Shown here: positions 6,883 through 9,211 of the stretch, one piece after another
Layout of the letters: each line of letters starts with the position of its first letter
Numbering within the stretch: position 1 is the stretch's first letter
Source of the DNA: Elusimicrobiota bacterium
GTDB lineage: Bacteria; Elusimicrobiota; Elusimicrobia; 2-01-FULL-59-12; JACPXA01
Length of the DNA stretch: 9,211 nt
Assembly: GCA_016196785.1 (NCBI GenBank)
Contig: JACPXA010000059.1
Location: forward strand, 1-9,211
Direction of reading: 5' to 3'
Translations under genes and position numbers: made by a program
The notes under the pieces: generated by a model
Told to the model about the DNA's origin: nothing
The model's input: the letters and a program-made list of their open reading frames with translations, nothing else
Databases searched by the model: none

Positions 6883-8151
6883 ATGGCTGTGGCATCAGAG
6901 CTGAAAGAAGAGATTATCCGGCAAGCGGCGCTCGCCAAGCGGGCTAGCCACCGCCTGGCGACGTTATCCAGCGAGGCCAAAAGCCAGGCGCTGACCGCGA
7001 TGGCGCAGGCGATTGAGGCCGCGGCGGGCGAGGTGCTGTTTCGCAACGAGATTGATGTGGAGGCGGCGAAGGAGGCGAAACTTTCCACGGCGCTCATTGA
7101 TCGGCTGACGCTGAATGCGCGGCGGGTGCGGGAGATGGCCCAGGGGCTGCGGGAGATCGCCGCGCTGCCCGATCCCGTGGGCGAGATCATCTCCGAGTGG
7201 ACCCAGCCAAACGGTCTGCGCATTCAAAAGGTCCGGGTACCGCTGGGAGTCGTTGGCATCATCTACGAGTCACGACCTAACGTGACGGTGGAAGCGGCAG
7301 GGCTCTCCTTGAAAGCGGGAAACGCCGTCATCTTGCGCGGCGGATCTGAGGCGGTGAACTCCAATCGAGCCTTGGTGCGGTGCCTGACCCAAGCCGCTGC
7401 CACCCATGGGGTATCAGAAGGCGCCATCCAGCTGGTGGAACGGACGGATCGGCAGAGCGTGCAAGAGCTCATCAAACTCCGCGGGCTCGTGGATCTCATC
7501 ATCGCCCGAGGCTCCGAGGAGATGATCGAGGCGGTCATGAGCCAGTCCAGCGTCCCCGTTTTGGGCCACGGGAAGGGGGTCTGCCACGTGTTCGTGGACC
7601 AAGCCGCCGACCTGGCTATGGCGGAGCGCATTGCCTACAACGCCAAGGTCCAACGTCCCGGTACCTGTAACGCCATGGAAACGTTGCTCGTCCATCAAGC
7701 GGTCGCCGAGCGGTTTTTGCCAGCACTAACGAAGCAGTACCAAGCGGCCAAGGTGGAGCTGCGGGGGTGCGACCGGACGCGTCAGATCCTTCCGGGGCTC
7801 AAGCCGGCTACCGAGGCGGATTGGCGCGCGGAGTACCTGGACCTGATCCTCGCCATCCGGGTCGTGGAATCGGTGGATGAAGCCATCGCGCACATCAATC
7901 GGTATGGGAGCAACCACTCCGATGCCATCGTCACGGAGGATCCAGCAACAGCGGAACGATTCTTGCGCGAGGTTGACTCCTCGGCGGTGTTTCACAATGT
8001 TTCTACCCGCATGCATGACGGGGGGGTCTTTGGGTTAGGCGCCGAGATTGGGATCTCTACCCAGAAGGTCCATGCGCGGGGCACCATGGGGGTGCGTGAA
8101 TTGACCACGACGAAGTACGTAGTGCGCGGCACCGGCCAAGTGCGTGAATAA
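6883..8151 (+). CDS. proA: Glutamyl-5-phosphate reductase (glutamate-5-semialdehyde dehydrogenase)
   Basis: A 422-residue cytosolic enzyme that reduces gamma-glutamyl phosphate to glutamate-5-semialdehyde with NADPH, the second step of proline synthesis from glutamate. Visible landmarks: the early PLGVVGIIYESRPNVT region (120-135), KAGNAVILRGGSEA (144-157), the catalytic cysteine C262 in VQRPGTCNAMETLL, and the ProA family signature at 328-349 ending in YGSNHSDAI. FGLGAEIGIST and the GVRELTT tail are also typical. Length matches the family (about 415-430). The ATG at 6883 is the first possible start after an in-frame TGA at 6862-6864, with no alternative start between. There is no Shine-Dalgarno; a predicted -10 lies just upstream. 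The usual partner proB is not in the window. nadD follows after 15 bases, so the two are probably co-transcribed. Confidence 0.97.
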   Translation: MAVASELKEEIIRQAALAKRASHRLATLSSEAKSQALTAMAQAIEAAAGEVLFRNEIDVEAAKEAKLSTALIDRLTLNARRVREMAQGLREIAALPDPVGEIISEWTQPNGLRIQKVRVPLGVVGIIYESRPNVTVEAAGLSLKAGNAVILRGGSEAVNSNRALVRCLTQAAATHGVSEGAIQLVERTDRQSVQELIKLRGLVDLIIARGSEEMIEAVMSQSSVPVLGHGKGVCHVFVDQAADLAMAERIAYNAKVQRPGTCNAMETLLVHQAVAERFLPALTKQYQAAKVELRGCDRTRQILPGLKPATEADWRAEYLDLILAIRVVESVDEAIAHINRYGSNHSDAIVTEDPATAERFLREVDSSAVFHNVSTRMHDGGVFGLGAEIGISTQKVHARGTMGVRELTTTKYVVRGTGQVRE

Positions 8152-8166
8152 AGCGCTCTAACCCCC

Positions 8167-8742
8167 ATGCGTATCGCCCTCTTTGGGGGGACGTTTAACC
8201 CGATTCACTACGGCCATCTGGCACTTGCGGAAGCGGCCCGGGTCGAGCGACGACTTGCCCGGGTCATTTTTATTCCCGCTGGAGCCCCGCCCCATAAAAC
8301 GCGGGACCTCGCTTCCGCCGTGCATCGGCTGGCGATGGTCCGGCTTGCGATCCGTGGCAACCCAGCCTTCTCAGTCAGCGACTGGGAGATGCGTCAAGCC
8401 CGTCCCTCCTACACCCATGAGACCATCCAGTACTTTCAGCAACGATTTCCTGGGAACACGCTGTATTTTCTCATCGGGTCGGACACCCTTCGGGAGATTG
8501 ATACGTGGGTCGCGGGCCGGCGCGTCCTGGCGCTCTGTCCATTCCTGGTCGGCGGGCGGCCCGAGGCATCCTCCCGGCAGCTCTCCCCGTCGCTGCGGCG
8601 GCGGGTCCATTGGCTCGCCAATCCCCTGGTGAACCTCAACGCGACGACCCTGCGGGACATGGTTCGGCGCAGAGCCTCGCTCCGTTACTTGGTCCCTGAC
8701 TCGGTCGCGGCGTATATCCAACGGTATCGTTTGTATCGCTAA
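8167..8742 (+). CDS. nadD: Nicotinate (nicotinamide) mononucleotide adenylyltransferase
   Basis: A 191-residue enzyme that joins ATP to nicotinate mononucleotide to give deamido-NAD, in NAD synthesis. The N-terminal GGTFNPIHYGH (7-17) is the nucleotidyltransferase HxGH motif. PPHK (41-44), SYTHET (81-86), GSD (104-106), TW (112-113) and the C-terminal NATTLR (158-163) followed by LRYLVPDSVAAYI (172-184) match the NadD pattern. The usual ISSTxxR motif is altered to LNATTLR, but the threonine and arginine are kept. Length is at the short end of normal. The start ATG is 15 bases after proA, with no Shine-Dalgarno; the preceding bases are CTAACCCCC. The next reading frame begins 4 bases after the TAA stop. 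The proA-nadD order is known from several Gram-negative lineages. Confidence 0.95.
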   Translation: MRIALFGGTFNPIHYGHLALAEAARVERRLARVIFIPAGAPPHKTRDLASAVHRLAMVRLAIRGNPAFSVSDWEMRQARPSYTHETIQYFQQRFPGNTLYFLIGSDTLREIDTWVAGRRVLALCPFLVGGRPEASSRQLSPSLRRRVHWLANPLVNLNATTLRDMVRRRASLRYLVPDSVAAYIQRYRLYR

Positions 8743-8746
8743 CGGG

Positions 8747-9211
8747 ATGACCAACGGGGTCGTCTGGCGGTGGCGTCGAGAGGGATGGTTCGGGGTGTTG
8801 CTCCTCGTCCTCTGGCTCGCTTCATTGGTGGCTTCCATGCCGTGGCCGCGCCCCGGATGGCGCCTCCGGGACTGGCAGCGTCGCTCCGAATGGGAGACCC
8901 CCGCCGTGTGGCGCTTTGCCCACGGGGAACGAGTGACCGGGCTGTTCCTTGTGACCCAGTCGGGTCGAGAATCCCAACCGAAGCCAGAGATGATTTTCCT
9001 CGCCGTGTATACCCCCCGGATGCGGTTTCTGGATCTTCTCTCTCTCCCGTGGGAGACCCAGGTGGAGCTCCCGCGGTGTCTTCAATGGATGCAGGATCCG
9101 CTGTGGCCCCTTCGACTCGCTCGAGGGTGGCCGGCGGTACGGCGCGGGGGCACCACGAACGGGACCGCATGGGATGTGGCCCATGGCGTGTTAGAGGCTC
9201 GTGGCTTAAAC
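8747..9211 (+). CDS. Membrane-anchored protein, possible degenerate LCP (LytR-CpsA-Psr) domain (3' partial)
   Basis: The frame is open from the ATG at 8747 to the last base (155 codons, no stop), so the C terminus is off-window. It starts 4 bases after nadD, suggesting the same operon. Residues 1-13 are basic, and residues 14-31 (FGVLLLVLWLASLVAS) form one membrane anchor with the rest predicted outside. From about residue 62 the pattern TGLFLVTQSG, then EMIFLAVYTPRMRFLDLLSLP, then ETQVELP follows the spacing of an LCP domain (NILLLGxD, RxDTxxL, SIPRDTxVxIPG). The GD, RxDT and PRDT positions read TQ, KPEM and PWET instead. LCP enzymes transfer glycopolymers to the cell wall; if this is one, it lacks key charged residues in this half. 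LCP genes between nadD and rsfS are known in other bacteria, which supports the idea. Otherwise it is an unknown anchored protein. Confidence is high for the gene and about one half for the family. Confidence 0.7.
   Translation, partial: MTNGVVWRWRREGWFGVLLLVLWLASLVASMPWPRPGWRLRDWQRRSEWETPAVWRFAHGERVTGLFLVTQSGRESQPKPEMIFLAVYTPRMRFLDLLSLPWETQVELPRCLQWMQDPLWPLRLARGWPAVRRGGTTNGTAWDVAHGVLEARGLN

Noticed and set aside
8739..9184. Minus-strand reading frames (143 and 120 codons) at the right end
   Set aside because: They are proline-, arginine- and glycine-rich antisense frames with no recognisable motif. The + strand frame from 8747 follows nadD closely, has a membrane anchor and remains open to the edge.

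Overview
The window is a gene-dense, GC-rich bacterial segment (most codons end in G or C). It holds six complete or partial genes on the + strand and one on the - strand, with almost no intergenic DNA. A two-component kinase with a periplasmic-type sensor region and a large apparently exported repeat protein suggest a diderm bacterium. The proA-nadD-(LCP-like) order and the style of the proteins would suit Nitrospirota, Methylomirabilota or a deltaproteobacterial-type lineage. That placement is an impression, not a demonstration. There are no tRNAs, rRNAs, CRISPR arrays, insertion sequences or phage genes.

Left block (2-5870, + strand): the 3' part of a very large, probably secreted protein. 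It has 11 visible NHL-type beta-propeller repeats, then three to four fibronectin type III-like domains with paired cysteines, a beta-rich region of unassigned family, and a C-terminal Ig-like domain with a TPNGDG motif. Its stop codon overlaps the start of a membrane histidine kinase in an ATGA quartet. The kinase stop overlaps the start of a single-domain response regulator in a second ATGA quartet. The three genes therefore look like one translationally coupled unit, probably an extracellular protein made together with a signalling pair. The 5' end of the repeat gene and the operon promoter lie outside the window.

Middle (5883-6800, - strand): a PfkB/ribokinase-family sugar or nucleoside kinase. 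It converges on the response regulator, with only 12 bases between the two stop codons. It is divergent from proA across an 82-base AT-rich spacer. That spacer carries two oppositely directed extended -10 elements placed so close to the start codons that both transcripts would be leaderless or nearly so.

Right block (6883-9211, + strand): proA (glutamyl-5-phosphate reductase, proline synthesis), nadD (nicotinate mononucleotide adenylyltransferase, NAD synthesis), and the N-terminal part of an unrecognised membrane-anchored protein. The last reading frame stays open to the window edge and resembles a degenerate LytR-CpsA-Psr (LCP) domain. These three are tightly packed and probably co-transcribed from the proA promoter.

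The clearest candidates for something new are the coupling of the NHL/FN3 surface protein to a kinase/regulator pair and the LCP-like protein that has lost the usual catalytic residues. None of the six visible start codons has a recognisable Shine-Dalgarno sequence.
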